A stretch of DNA of 64,000 nucleotides from an uncultured Prevotella sp. (GCA_900319715.1 ONPM01000028.1:1-64000), one strand, 5' to 3'. Shown: positions 54,980-63,886, counted from the stretch's first letter. Notes: generated by a model not told the origin, from the letters alone. Program-made: numbers and translations.

Positions 54980-55048
54980 CACAAAAATCACAAGTTTTTG
55001 CTAACTCCGCCTAACATTATTTATATATGTACGCAAAAAAAATATAAA

Positions 55049-55076
55049 TGTTCAAGGCTCAATGTCGAATGTTCAA
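55049..55076. repeat. Heptad array just upstream of the pgk promoter box
   Basis: Four 7-mers (TGTTCAA, GGCTCAA, TGTCGAA, TGTTCAA) end eleven bases before the -7 box and so overlap the expected -33 region. They resemble the heptads inside nuoN. Confidence 0.6.
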
Positions 55077-55086
55077 TGAAAATTAG

Positions 55087-55094
55087 TATCTTTG
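55087..55094 (+). promoter_or_regulatory. -7 box TATCTTTG for pgk
   Basis: TATCTTTG fits TAnnTTTG and lies 48 bases before the ATG at 55143, giving a leader of about 45 bases. Confidence 0.65.
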
Positions 55095-55142
55095 CACTCA
55101 CGTTTAATCGAAGTTTTTCACATTATTAATAATAATACAATT

Positions 55143-56345
55143 ATGACAATCAACGAATTCAACTTTGCCGGTAAGAAGGCAATCGTACGTGTAGACTTCA
55201 ACGTACCCCTCGATGAGAATGGTAAGATCACTATCATGTCGCACATGGGCAAGCCCAAAGGAAAGGTGAACCCCAAACTGTCTCTCGGACAGATCCGTGA
55301 GGCTGTGGAGAAGGCTCTGGGTGTTCCCGTGGCATTCGCACCCGACTGCGCCAAGGCTGCCGACGCCGCTGCTGCCCTGAAGATGGGCGAGGCTCTGCTG
55401 CTGGAGAACCTGCGCTACTATCCCGAGGAGGAAGGTAAGCCCGTGGGCATCGAGAAGACCGACCCCGCCTACGACGAGGCCAAGAAGGCCATGAAGGCCA
55501 GTCAGAAGGAGTTCGCCAAGACACTCGCTTCGTATGCTGACTGCTATGTGATGGATGCCTTCGGTACCGCTCACCGCAAGCACGCCTCTACCGCTGTGAT
55601 CGCCGACTACTTCGATGCTGACAACAAGATGCTCGGTCTGCTGATGGAGAAGGAGGTACAGGCTGTTGACAATGTGCTCTCTAACATCAAGCGTCCGTTC
55701 GTGGCCATCATGGGCGGCTCGAAGGTATCTTCAAAGATCGGTATCATCGAGAACCTGCTGGGCAAGGTTGACAAACTCATCCTCTGCGGTGGTATGACCT
55801 ACACCTTCGCCAAGGCTCACAATGGTGAGATCGGCGATTCTATCGTTGAACTCGACAAGTTGGATGTTGCCCTGGGCGTTGAGGAACTGGCTAAGAAGAA
55901 TGGCGTTGAACTCGTACTCGGTTCCGACTGCACCGCTACCAACGGCCTCGACTTCGGTACGATGACCGTGAAGGAGGGTGCTGAGATCATCACCTGCCCT
56001 GCCAACAAGGTTCCCGCCGGCTTCGAGGGCGTGGATGCCGGTCCTGCTTCTCAGGACGACTTCCGCCAGGCCATCAAGGGTGCCAAGACCATTCTTTGGA
56101 ACGGTCCTGCCGGTGTGTTCGAGTGCGACAACTTCACGGCTGGCAGCCGCGCTATCGGTGAGGCTATCGCCGAGGCTACCGCTGAGGGTGCTTTCTCGCT
56201 CATCGGTGGTGGCGACTCTGTGGCCTGCGTCAACAAGTTCGGTCTGGCCGACAAGGTGTCTTACATCTCTACTGGTGGTGGTGCCCTGCTCGAGGCCATC
56301 GAGGGCAAGGTGCTTCCTGGCGTAGCAGCCATCAAGGGAGAATAA
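55143..56345 (+). CDS. pgk: pgk, phosphoglycerate kinase, with an internal deletion
   Basis: 400 residues. PGK moves phosphate between 1,3-bisphosphoglycerate and ADP in glycolysis. [59 protein letters not shown] and a C-terminal [11 protein letters not shown] are present. After DENGKIT the sequence goes directly to IMSHMGKP: about 23 residues normally found here, including the TRIR segment whose Arg binds 3-phosphoglycerate, are absent, without a frame change. The enzyme as read should be inactive, which is unlikely for a core glycolytic gene, so an assembly error is a serious possibility. The T9SS plug-like gene follows after two bases. Confidence 0.9.
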   Translation: MTINEFNFAGKKAIVRVDFNVPLDENGKITIMSHMGKPKGKVNPKLSLGQIREAVEKALGVPVAFAPDCAKAADAAAALKMGEALLLENLRYYPEEEGKPVGIEKTDPAYDEAKKAMKASQKEFAKTLASYADCYVMDAFGTAHRKHASTAVIADYFDADNKMLGLLMEKEVQAVDNVLSNIKRPFVAIMGGSKVSSKIGIIENLLGKVDKLILCGGMTYTFAKAHNGEIGDSIVELDKLDVALGVEELAKKNGVELVLGSDCTATNGLDFGTMTVKEGAEIITCPANKVPAGFEGVDAGPASQDDFRQAIKGAKTILWNGPAGVFECDNFTAGSRAIGEAIAEATAEGAFSLIGGGDSVACVNKFGLADKVSYISTGGGALLEAIEGKVLPGVAAIKGE

Positions 56346-56347
56346 GC

Positions 56348-57580
56348 GTGAGACGACTCACACTGATACTCATAGTCCTGCTGCTGGCAGTCATGCCGGC
56401 AGCAGGATTTCATAAAATATACAGCCCGCAGGTGAAGTCACTGCAGGTTGTAGTCAACCAGAACTGGCAGTCGTTGCCCGTGATGAAACTCAACTCTGCC
56501 GACCGTCTGTACGTCGGATTTGACGAACTTTCCCACGACTACCATCGCTACATCTGCCACATTGAGCGTTGTGAGGCCGACTGGACCACGGCAACAGAAA
56601 TGTTTGAAAGCGACTGGCTTAACGGCTTCAATGACCTCATCGTCGACGACTATGAACACTCTATCAATACGACCGTTCCCTACACTCACTATCAATTTTC
56701 GCTCCCCAACGACCAATGTCGCCTGAAGATGAGCGGCAACTACCGCCTTCACATTCAGGAGGACGGCACTGACGAGGATGTGCTGACGGTTGAGTTCATG
56801 GTGACAGAACAATCAATGCAACTCTCTATGACAGCCACCACGAACACCGATCAAGACACAAACGGCCGCCATCAGCAGGTATCCATGTCCATTGGCTACA
56901 TGAATCACTCCGTGGTGCGACCAGACGAACAGATCCAAACGGTGGTGATGCAAAACGGACGCGAGGACAACTGCCGGCGCAATGTCCGACCAGCCTTTGT
57001 CAACCAAAACGGGCAGGAATGGAGCCATGCCATGGAATACATCTTCGACGCCGGCAACGAGTACCGCAAATACGAGGTGCTTGACCCCACCCACCCCACA
57101 ATGGGTATCGACTATATCCGTTGGGACGGTGACCACTATCAGGTATTCCCCTACATCAGCGAGCCACGTCCGAACTACCTCTACGATGAGGATGCCGATG
57201 GCGCATTTTACATCCGCAACAGTGACAACCGCGAAAACGACATCATCAGTGACTATGTCTGGATAAACTACCGGCTGAAGTCTGATTCTGTCAGCGACGG
57301 ATATATTGTCATCGACGGTCAGTGGACGACGGAGAACAGCGAAACCTACCGTATGACCTACGATGAAGATGCAGGAATGTATACTGCTTCCATCCTACAG
57401 AAGCAGGGATACTATTCCTATCAGTATCTTTGGGAAGACAATAGAGGGACAAGACGTCCTCTACCCTCTGAGGGCAATTTCTATCCGACAGAAAACCGTT
57501 ATCAGGCGTTTATCTATTTTAAAGAGGTAGGTGGAAGGACCTGGCGGCTGACTGCTTTCGGGCAAATCACCCTCAACTAA
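56348..57580 (+). CDS. DUF5103 protein, type IX secretion system plug-like
   Basis: 410 residues with a signal peptide (LILIVLLLAVMPAAG). I recognise the DUF5103 family from IYSPQVKSLQVVVNQNWQSLPVMKLNSADRL near the start, the FDELSHDYHRYICHIERCEADW block, and the C-terminal YQYLWEDNRGTRRPLPSEGNFYPTENRYQAFIYFKEVGGRTWRL. This family includes the protein reported to plug the SprA translocon of the type IX system. It is in the same unit as pgk. With the type B sorting-domain protein at 8480 it supports a T9SS-bearing organism. Confidence 0.8.
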   Translation: MRRLTLILIVLLLAVMPAAGFHKIYSPQVKSLQVVVNQNWQSLPVMKLNSADRLYVGFDELSHDYHRYICHIERCEADWTTATEMFESDWLNGFNDLIVDDYEHSINTTVPYTHYQFSLPNDQCRLKMSGNYRLHIQEDGTDEDVLTVEFMVTEQSMQLSMTATTNTDQDTNGRHQQVSMSIGYMNHSVVRPDEQIQTVVMQNGREDNCRRNVRPAFVNQNGQEWSHAMEYIFDAGNEYRKYEVLDPTHPTMGIDYIRWDGDHYQVFPYISEPRPNYLYDEDADGAFYIRNSDNRENDIISDYVWINYRLKSDSVSDGYIVIDGQWTTENSETYRMTYDEDAGMYTASILQKQGYYSYQYLWEDNRGTRRPLPSEGNFYPTENRYQAFIYFKEVGGRTWRLTAFGQITLN

Positions 57581-57586
57581 ATATAA

Positions 57587-60079
57587 TCAAAGTGCCAGAT
57601 TATTCTTTTGCCTGAGATGACTGTTCTTACGACGGAAAATCTCAGGTGTCATCTTATGCTTCCCGTAAAAAGTAGCGATGAAATAGTTTGGTGATACGAA
57701 TCCGCACTCTGCTGCAATCTGCTCTATGTCCTTCTCCGTCATCGTCAGCAGTTCCTCTGCCTTCTTCAGCATCAGGCTCTTGGCCAAAGGTCGAGGACTC
57801 TTGAAGATATTGCCTAATATGACCTGATAAAACGGTTTCAATTCCATCTTTGCAGCAGCACTGAGTTCGCGCATGGTCAGTTTATCAACATCCTTCCGGA
57901 GTACTGTCGGAATAATTTTTTCCATCGTAGCGATAAACTCAGGCGTCAAGGCATTCAGAGACCGACCATTCTCAATACCCATATATTCCTCGGGCACCGG
58001 TTCGAGCAATACCACCTGTTGCTGACTGCAATGCTCAGCAAAGAGGCGGATTTGCCTGACCATGCCCCTCTCTTGGGTACTGCGGGTTGCCCGCATACTG
58101 ACATTGCGCATATAATAATAGGTATTCACGCCCAGCAAGACAATGAATAGCAGCATGTAAATCCACGTGACACCTTTTGTACGCCACCAAGGTTCGTTCA
58201 CATTGACGACCCACTCATAAGGTTCCGACTCCCAAACATCTGGAATCATCGAGCACTGCACTTCTATTGTATAAGATCCGGGCTTCAGTGCCACCATCGG
58301 CAAGTGCAGCATGCCACGCGAATCGACCAGACCACCAGAATTGTAGTTGGTGAGCACGCGCCAGGTATTATCCAACCCATTGATACGGACACGATAATAG
58401 GTCTGTTGTGGGCGGAAATAATTCAGGGCGGAGAAGGTTAGCGTTATTGAATTCTGGTTATAGTTCAGATTGATCTCCGATGTGCGTGGGATAGCCTTAT
58501 CAAGGATGACTTTCCCGTCGAGTTCCTCTCCAGTATGCAAGTTATTGCCATTGACCATCACACGAATAAGTTTGGGATGGATGTCGTACGACACACCCTC
58601 AGCAATAGTACCCATCTTATCGGGATTGAATTCAATCACATGGTCAAGCATCTGCATCGTAATAGTGCCATCGGGCAGTCTGAGGGCCTTGCCGTTGACG
58701 AATGACTCGTTGGGAACATTGTCCCACTGGCTGTAACTGTTTACATAGCGCAACTGATCATCTTTAAAGAGCAGACAACTGACACCGTAACTCGTGCCCA
58801 CCCAGATATTGTGCATCCCGTCCTCAACAATTGAATGAATGACATTGCTCAACAAACCATCGGAATGAGTATAGATTACCGGTAACTGGTCTGACTCTTT
58901 ACGATACAGTTGTAAACCTGCCGACGTACCGACCCAAGACCAGCCTCGAGAGTCACGGAACACACAATTAGCAGGTCGATGATGATAGTTCGTCTGGGAA
59001 GGTGGCAGTTTATCCATCAGTGTAATGAGTTCTTGCGCCCGACCGGCCTCTAGCCCATACACTTTAAAAGGTGCCATCAAGGGTCTGGAATAGAGCAGGC
59101 CACGTTTTGCTGTTCCAACCCACAAACCACCTTGTCTGTCAAACGCCATGGCATTAATGTCTGTTAATAACTTCCCACCATTGGCCATCTGCAATTCCAC
59201 GACGTGTTCCAACTGCTCCGTCTTCAGGTCGTACGTCCAATAGCCTTTTGCAGAGGGGATATATAGCATGCCCTCATGCTCGATTATATTACTCAGGAAG
59301 TAAGGTGTCTTCAGAATTGTTTTCCACGTCTGCTGACCGATGTCGAAACGCAGCAGAACGCCCGCATCCTGACCATTACGTAACTGATAGATGGTATCAC
59401 CGATGGATTTTTGCAGCGACGAACTTTCATATTGCTTCGACTCTTCCTCGTCATACGGCCGACCTGAATATATCTTCTTCCCCATTTCTAAGTCGGTGAT
59501 ATCCAACAAGCCATTGTCATAGAACAAAAGGAGATAGCGTTCATCACAGAGTTCCATGTCCTGCAGGTTTCTACCGCTACGCACAGGATAAGTCTGCTTT
59601 GTCGCCACGTTGTAAAGTCCGTGCTCTGTCAACAACCACACCACACTCGTCTGATCCACAAAGAGGTCAGTAACTTTCTCGTTGCAGCCAAACCCTTCAA
59701 ACACATCCTCGACCGAATCAACGAAACGCTCGGTAGTCAAGTTCACGCAAGTCACATTGTTGCGGTCTTTAAGCCACAGATGATGATAGCGATCGAAATA
59801 CAGATGACTGTAGCCGTGATAGTTGGAAAGTGCGTAGGTGTTTTCCTTAGTGGGATCAATATAGGTAAAACTGTTTCCGTCGAAGAAGTTGATCTGCCCC
59901 ATCGTCGTAATGACCAGCCGCCCTGTCTTCGTGCAATAGATAGTCTGTGCGCTGTTGTCGGCCAAGCCATTAGAGGCGTTATACACATAGAATCGGAACT
60001 CTCCTGCTTGTAACCGCAGACTAGTTATCAGGCAAGTCAACACTATTGCCATCCGTGTGAGCAGAAGCCTCATTTTCAT
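57587..60079 (-). CDS. Propeller-TM-AraC regulator lacking kinase and receiver domains
   Basis: 830 residues. A signal (IVLTCLITSLRLQA) leads into beta-propeller repeats (GLWVGTAKRGLLYS, WSWVGTSAGLQLY, NIWVGTSYGVSCL), a Y_Y_Y domain (ITLTFSALNYFRPQQTYYRVRINGLDNTW), one TM helix (GVTWIYMLLFIVLLGVNTYYYM), a linker of about 80 residues and a C-terminal AraC HTH (about residues 720-820; IEQIAAECGFVSPNYFIATFYGKHKMTP). No HisKA, HATPase or receiver is present, so a periplasmic signal must reach the DNA-binding domain without phosphotransfer. It converges on the T9SS plug-like gene. Its ligand and targets are unknown. Confidence 0.85.
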   Translation of the reverse strand: MKMRLLLTRMAIVLTCLITSLRLQAGEFRFYVYNASNGLADNSAQTIYCTKTGRLVITTMGQINFFDGNSFTYIDPTKENTYALSNYHGYSHLYFDRYHHLWLKDRNNVTCVNLTTERFVDSVEDVFEGFGCNEKVTDLFVDQTSVVWLLTEHGLYNVATKQTYPVRSGRNLQDMELCDERYLLLFYDNGLLDITDLEMGKKIYSGRPYDEEESKQYESSSLQKSIGDTIYQLRNGQDAGVLLRFDIGQQTWKTILKTPYFLSNIIEHEGMLYIPSAKGYWTYDLKTEQLEHVVELQMANGGKLLTDINAMAFDRQGGLWVGTAKRGLLYSRPLMAPFKVYGLEAGRAQELITLMDKLPPSQTNYHHRPANCVFRDSRGWSWVGTSAGLQLYRKESDQLPVIYTHSDGLLSNVIHSIVEDGMHNIWVGTSYGVSCLLFKDDQLRYVNSYSQWDNVPNESFVNGKALRLPDGTITMQMLDHVIEFNPDKMGTIAEGVSYDIHPKLIRVMVNGNNLHTGEELDGKVILDKAIPRTSEINLNYNQNSITLTFSALNYFRPQQTYYRVRINGLDNTWRVLTNYNSGGLVDSRGMLHLPMVALKPGSYTIEVQCSMIPDVWESEPYEWVVNVNEPWWRTKGVTWIYMLLFIVLLGVNTYYYMRNVSMRATRSTQERGMVRQIRLFAEHCSQQQVVLLEPVPEEYMGIENGRSLNALTPEFIATMEKIIPTVLRKDVDKLTMRELSAAAKMELKPFYQVILGNIFKSPRPLAKSLMLKKAEELLTMTEKDIEQIAAECGFVSPNYFIATFYGKHKMTPEIFRRKNSHLRQKNNLAL

Positions 60080-60118
60080 ACCTTCAGAGGTTTACACGAC
60101 TTATTCCCTTTTTGCCTG

Positions 60119-60126
60119 CAAAGATA
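60119..60126 (-). promoter_or_regulatory. -7 box TATCTTTG for the propeller-AraC regulator
   Basis: TATCTTTG on the minus strand, about 40 bases before the ATG at 60079. Confidence 0.6.
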
Positions 60127-60181
60127 CACATTATTTATTTACCATCCAAATTTTTAATGGATAAATCATAGAAAAGAAAAA

Positions 60182-60209
60182 CATCTATAATCTTTTCAGA
60201 CTATAGATG
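60182..60209 (-). terminator. Terminator of the tRNA-Arg gene
   Basis: CATCTATA and TATAGATG form an 8-bp stem. On the minus strand it is followed by TTTTTCTTTTC, a typical U-tract. It sits ten bases after the tRNA 3' end. Confidence 0.75.
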
Positions 60210-60218
60210 CTTTCCTTG

Positions 60219-60292
60219 TGACTCCCGCGGGATTCAAACCCACAACCTTCTGATCCGTAGTCAGATGCTCTATTCAGTTGAGCTAGGGAGCC
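60219..60292 (-). tRNA. tRNA-Arg (anticodon ACG)
   Basis: On the minus strand the 74-nt cloverleaf reads: acceptor GGCTCCC/GGGAGTC, D arm GCTC...GAGC, anticodon arm TCTGA-CTACGGA-TCAGA with anticodon ACG, T arm GTGGG-TTTGAAT-CCCGC and discriminator A. CCA is not encoded. Wobble A is expected to be edited to inosine to read CGN codons. A promoter box lies 22 bases upstream. Confidence 0.93.
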
Positions 60293-60313
60293 TCCTTTTT
60301 TCTTTTGCGGGTG

Positions 60314-60321
60314 CAAAGGTA
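60314..60321 (-). promoter_or_regulatory. -7 box TACCTTTG for tRNA-Arg
   Basis: TACCTTTG on the minus strand, 22 bases before the tRNA 5' end, so the precursor would have a short 5' leader. Confidence 0.6.
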
Positions 60322-60391
60322 CGAACTATTTTTGAATCTGCCAAATATTTCATTGACTTTTTTAAAAAAAACTTCAAATTAAGGAATAATC

Positions 60392-61273
60392 TTAAATAAT
60401 TACCCGTGTCTTATGATAGTTTTCACGAAATTCTGACGGACTGCATCCCTTGCGCTTCTTAAAGATACGGTTGAAGTTACTGAGGTTGTTAAAGCCACAA
60501 CTATAGCCGATTTCAGCAACAGTGCGGCTACTGTCAACCAACTGACGACAGGCATGCCCCAGACGGAGATCGATAATATACTCACTGAGATTACGACCTG
60601 TATGCAACTTGAAGAATCGGCTGAAGGAAGAGTCGCTCATACCTGCGATATCTGCTAACTGCGAAAGACGTATCTCCTCACGGTAATGAGCATCGATAAA
60701 GGTCTTCACCTTATGCACCCGGCGGCTATCACTTGGCATTTCGATCTTGGCAAAACTTGTAGAAGACAATGCCCTGGCACCTTCACACTTAGACAATTCA
60801 TAGAGTATGGTAAGAAACTGAGTGAAAGCATAGAATCCGTCCTTGATGCTACTGAGAGAATCAAGTTCACAATAGACTTTCATGATGGCATCGAGGGGGA
60901 AACAGAGCCCTTTCTGAGCCTCAACCATCATCTTCTTCATCGAGTTAAAAGGGTTACGGTCGAAAATGGTACCTTCACCAAAATTGATATCAAACTGAAT
61001 TGTGATTTCACGGATATCTTCACTGGTACAGGTATTCTGCTCCCAGACATGTTCGAGATCAGGCCCCGTGATAAGTACAAGGTCGAAATCACCTATCACT
61101 TCATTGGAATCACCAACGATACGGCGCACACCAGCGGCATGTTCCACGAAGTTAAGTTCATAGACTTGATGATTGTGGATAGGGTATGTAAACTCCTTTT
61201 TTCGTCTGTCGGCGATATAAAGGACGTCCTTGCCCATGAGGGGCGATATCTCATGAATAATTGAGCGGTCCAT
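60392..61273 (-). CDS. AraC-family regulator with cupin sensor domain
   Basis: 293 residues. Residues 25-110 form a cupin-like sensing domain (YPIHNHQVYELNFVEHAAGVRRIVG ... VLITGPDLEHVWEQ). The C-terminal 100 residues are an AraC double HTH: RLSQLADIAGMSDSSFSRFFKLHTGRNLSEYI and VAEIGYSCGFNNLSNFNRIFKKRKGCSPSEFR. It probably responds to a small sugar or acid. The start shares one base with the dapA stop (TGATG at 61271-61275), so its translation may be coupled to dapA. Whether it regulates lysine or peptidoglycan precursor genes is unknown. Confidence 0.87.
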   Translation of the reverse strand: MDRSIIHEISPLMGKDVLYIADRRKKEFTYPIHNHQVYELNFVEHAAGVRRIVGDSNEVIGDFDLVLITGPDLEHVWEQNTCTSEDIREITIQFDINFGEGTIFDRNPFNSMKKMMVEAQKGLCFPLDAIMKVYCELDSLSSIKDGFYAFTQFLTILYELSKCEGARALSSTSFAKIEMPSDSRRVHKVKTFIDAHYREEIRLSQLADIAGMSDSSFSRFFKLHTGRNLSEYIIDLRLGHACRQLVDSSRTVAEIGYSCGFNNLSNFNRIFKKRKGCSPSEFRENYHKTRVII

Positions 61274-62160
61274 CAGATTTTCAGTTCCTTCAGAATCTCA
61301 GACATACGCTGACGGTTCTTAATTTGCATCGGAACCAGAGGCAGACGAAGCACATTCTGGATGAAGCCCATCTCTGAAAGCATGGCCTTGACACCCGCAG
61401 GGTTACCGTCGACAAAGAGCAGGGAGAAAAGATCAGTAAAACGATGATGAATCTTGCGAGCAGGGTCGTATTCGCCTCGCATCTGCAGTCGAATCATCTT
61501 CGAGAATTCCTTAGGCATTGCATTGCCGATGACGCTGATAACCCCGACCGCACCGCAACTGACCATCGGAAACGTGAGTGAATCGTCACCAGAAATGACA
61601 TCGAAATCGCGCGGTTTATTCTTGATGATTTCATCCACTTGTTCCAGATTACCACTTGCCTCCTTAATGGCCACAATATTCTGACAGTCACGAGCCAGAC
61701 GGACAGTTGTCTCCGCTTTGAGGTTGACACCAGTTCGGCCAGGCACATTATAGAGCACCACAGGCAGATTGGTCGCTGCTGCAATAGCCCTGAAATGCTG
61801 GTAGAGTCCTTCCTGAGAAGGCTTATTATAATAGGGACAAACACTAAGGATACCGTTGATGCCCCTAAAATCGCCCGTCTTGAGTTCATTTACGACTTCT
61901 GCCGTATTATAGCCGCCACAGCCCATCAAGATAGGCACACGACCACGGACTTTCTCTACAACGAGATCCTTAATCTTCTGTTTTTCCTCACGGTTCAGTG
62001 TCGGAGTCTCACCAGTAGTAGCGAGGATGCAGAAGAAATCTGCGCCATTGTCCAACTGGTAATCGAGCAACCGCATCAGGGCTTCGTAATCCACAGCGCC
62101 ATCATTCTTGAAGGGAGTAATAAGAGCGATACCAAGCCCTTTGAAAATATTGTGTACCAT
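61273..62160 (-). CDS. dapA: dapA, 4-hydroxy-tetrahydrodipicolinate synthase
   Basis: 295 residues. The enzyme condenses pyruvate and aspartate semialdehyde, the first step of the lysine/diaminopimelate branch. GIALITPFKNDGAVD, ATTGETPTL, VLYNVPGRTGVNL (catalytic Tyr) and VAIKEASGNL (Schiff-base Lys) are all present. The start is the ATG at 62160 (MVHNIFKGLGIALI); the frame to 62187 runs into the promoter box at 62185-62192. It is followed without a gap by the AraC gene. Confidence 0.93.
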   Translation of the reverse strand: MVHNIFKGLGIALITPFKNDGAVDYEALMRLLDYQLDNGADFFCILATTGETPTLNREEKQKIKDLVVEKVRGRVPILMGCGGYNTAEVVNELKTGDFRGINGILSVCPYYNKPSQEGLYQHFRAIAAATNLPVVLYNVPGRTGVNLKAETTVRLARDCQNIVAIKEASGNLEQVDEIIKNKPRDFDVISGDDSLTFPMVSCGAVGVISVIGNAMPKEFSKMIRLQMRGEYDPARKIHHRFTDLFSLLFVDGNPAGVKAMLSEMGFIQNVLRLPLVPMQIKNRQRMSEILKELKI

Positions 62161-62184
62161 ACAGTCAAATTTCAAAATCGGGTG

Positions 62185-62192
62185 CAAAGGTA
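62185..62192 (-). promoter_or_regulatory. -7 box TACCTTTG for dapA
   Basis: TACCTTTG on the minus strand, 24 bases before the ATG at 62160. It borders the heptad hairpin at 62201-62270. Confidence 0.65.
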
Positions 62193-62200
62193 CAATAATA

Positions 62201-62270
62201 AATTAAGAATTAAGAATTAAGAATTAAGAAAATATCCAAAGAGGGGCAATTTTCTCAATTCTTAATTCTT
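62201..62270. repeat. Inverted pair of AATTAAG heptad arrays
   Basis: Four heptamers start near 62201. The inner 22 nt (62212-62233) pair with 62249-62270 with one mismatch around a 15-nt loop. The hairpin lies in the spacer between the SPFH gene stop and the dapA promoter, so it could terminate the former. Confidence 0.8.
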
Positions 62271-62280
62271 CATGCAACTT

Positions 62281-63234
62281 TTATTCAGACTTGAAGAGGT
62301 CCTTGATGCCTCCAATAGAACCTAACAGATTGGTGGCCTCATAAGGCAGATAGACTGTTTTCGTCTTGTCTCCCTCTGCCAGTTCCTGCATCATTTGGAT
62401 ATATTTCTGAGCCAACAGATAGTTGGCGGGGTTGGTCGATTTGCCTACAGCCTCTGAAATCAGTTCAATGGCCTTGGCCTCCGCCTCTGCTTTGCGGATA
62501 CGTGCCTGAGCCTCTCCCTCTGCCTCAAGAATGGCCTGCTGCTTGGCAGCTTCGGCCTTGTTGACGATGGCAGTCTTTTCACCCTCGGAAGCGAGAATCT
62601 CAGCAGCCTTCTGGCCCTCGGAGGTCAGGATTTGGGCACGCTTATTGCGCTCGGCCTGCATCTGCTTCTCCATAGCGGTGAGGACAGAGTCTGGAGGTGT
62701 GATATCCTGCAGTTCCACACGATTAACTTTTACTCCCCATTTATCGGTAGCATCATCAAGCACTGCACTCAACTTTTTATTAATCGTGTCACGAGAAGTC
62801 AGTGTCTCATCAAGTTCCAGTTCACCGATGATATTACGCAGCGTCGTCTGCGTCAACTTCTCGATAGCGTTAGGCAGATTGTTGATCTCGTATGTGGCCT
62901 TGAAGGGATCGACGATCTGGAAGTAAAGCAGCGCATTGATTTCAGTCTGAACGTTATCCTTCGTAATCACATTCTGCTTGGGGAAGTCGTAGACCTGTTC
63001 GCGCAGGTCGATAGTCGTGGAATACTGATAACGGCCGTGATTGAGCACGACGATCGACTTAGCACGGTCGATGAACGGGATGATGATGTTGATACCAGGA
63101 CGGAGGGTAGCATAATAGCGTCCCAGACGCTCAACGATCTTGGTTTCCGACTGTGGGATGATCACAAGTGCCATCTTCGCGAACAAGATTACGCAAACAA
63201 CAATGGCAATAAGTACATAAGTCATAATGTCCAT
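62281..63234 (-). CDS. SPFH/Band 7 membrane protein (QmcA/stomatin-like)
   Basis: 317 residues. One N-terminal membrane helix (VLIAIVVCVILFAKMALVII) is followed by the Band 7 domain (QSETKIVERLGRYYATLRPGINIIIPFID ... TLRNIIGELELDETLTSRDTIN). A long Ala/Glu-rich coiled coil (EGEKTAIVNKAEAAKQQAILEAEGEAQARIRKAEAEAKA) follows. Such proteins form ring-like membrane microdomains. Pairing with an NfeD gene 24 bases upstream is the classical stomatin-NfeD operon. No interruption is seen. Confidence 0.9.
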   Translation of the reverse strand: MDIMTYVLIAIVVCVILFAKMALVIIPQSETKIVERLGRYYATLRPGINIIIPFIDRAKSIVVLNHGRYQYSTTIDLREQVYDFPKQNVITKDNVQTEINALLYFQIVDPFKATYEINNLPNAIEKLTQTTLRNIIGELELDETLTSRDTINKKLSAVLDDATDKWGVKVNRVELQDITPPDSVLTAMEKQMQAERNKRAQILTSEGQKAAEILASEGEKTAIVNKAEAAKQQAILEAEGEAQARIRKAEAEAKAIELISEAVGKSTNPANYLLAQKYIQMMQELAEGDKTKTVYLPYEATNLLGSIGGIKDLFKSE

Positions 63235-63258
63235 AATTAAATTTATAATGATTAATGT

Positions 63259-63726
63259 TTATTTTTCAATACCTAATGATTCTACAGTAATGATAGTACT
63301 CTCGCGACCGATGACACGGACATTGCTGCCTTCAGGAATATCTATAGACTCGTTGGTGACGGCTTTCCAGATGTCACCGTCGATCTGTACACGCCCGAAA
63401 CCATCGGCCTTGACAGTCTCGACCACCCTACCCTGACGGCCCATCAGCGCATCGGCATTACTCACACGATTGTCCTCGCCCTTGTGCAGATAACGCTGGG
63501 CAAAGGGACGCACCCAGAAGAGGCTGATCAACGTGAAGACAGCGAAGACCAGCAGTTGCAAATAGAACCCTAATCCACAGACGGCAGCCAAGGCTGTAAA
63601 GAACGCACCAATGGAAAAGCAGATGATGAAGAAGTCACCCGCAGTAAGTTCCAGAATAAGACAGACGACGGCTATCACCGCCCACATCTGCCACAAGTGT
63701 TGTGCTAAATACTCTATCATATCCAT
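63259..63726 (-). CDS. NfeD-family membrane protein
   Basis: 155 residues. Three to four hydrophobic helices (MWAVIAVVCLILELTAGDFFIICFSIGAFFTALAAVCGL ...) precede a C-terminal OB-fold (LMGRQGRVVETVKADGFGRVQIDGDIWKAV). This short NfeD type lacks the ClpP-like protease. It partners with the downstream SPFH protein and probably shapes its membrane rings. Confidence 0.88.
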   Translation of the reverse strand: MDMIEYLAQHLWQMWAVIAVVCLILELTAGDFFIICFSIGAFFTALAAVCGLGFYLQLLVFAVFTLISLFWVRPFAQRYLHKGEDNRVSNADALMGRQGRVVETVKADGFGRVQIDGDIWKAVTNESIDIPEGSNVRVIGRESTIITVESLGIEK

Positions 63727-63733
63727 TTCCTAT

Positions 63734-63874
63734 TTATGATTTATAACTAAAGCGAAAGAACAAAGCCATCCCAGTCTTTGGAAGAGACTGTTGTAACTCT
63801 TGCAGCGCACGTACCTTTTCCAAGCGCTCCAGTACCACATAAACGAGTATTCCTATGAGCATTTCGTGAATCAT
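63734..63874 (-). CDS. Possible small protein upstream of nfeD
   Basis: A 46-codon frame starting MIHEMLIGILVYVVLERLEKVRALQELQQ, with one short hydrophobic segment and a basic C-terminal part. It begins four bases after the -7 box at 63879-63886 and ends eight bases before nfeD. I do not recognise it. It may be a genuine small membrane protein or just a translated leader. Confidence 0.35.
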   Translation of the reverse strand: MIHEMLIGILVYVVLERLEKVRALQELQQSLPKTGMALFFRFSYKS

Positions 63875-63878
63875 AGCG

Positions 63879-63886
63879 CAAAAGTA
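63879..63886 (-). promoter_or_regulatory. -7 box TACTTTTG for the small ORF-nfeD-SPFH unit
   Basis: TACTTTTG on the minus strand. The rest of the window to 64000 is AT-rich with repeated GTTCGCAAAA words (63919-63965) and no gene that I can support. Confidence 0.55.

Noticed and set aside
54964..55048. preQ1 riboswitch before queC
   Set aside because: The promoter box lies eight bases before the queC ATG, leaving no room for an aptamer.
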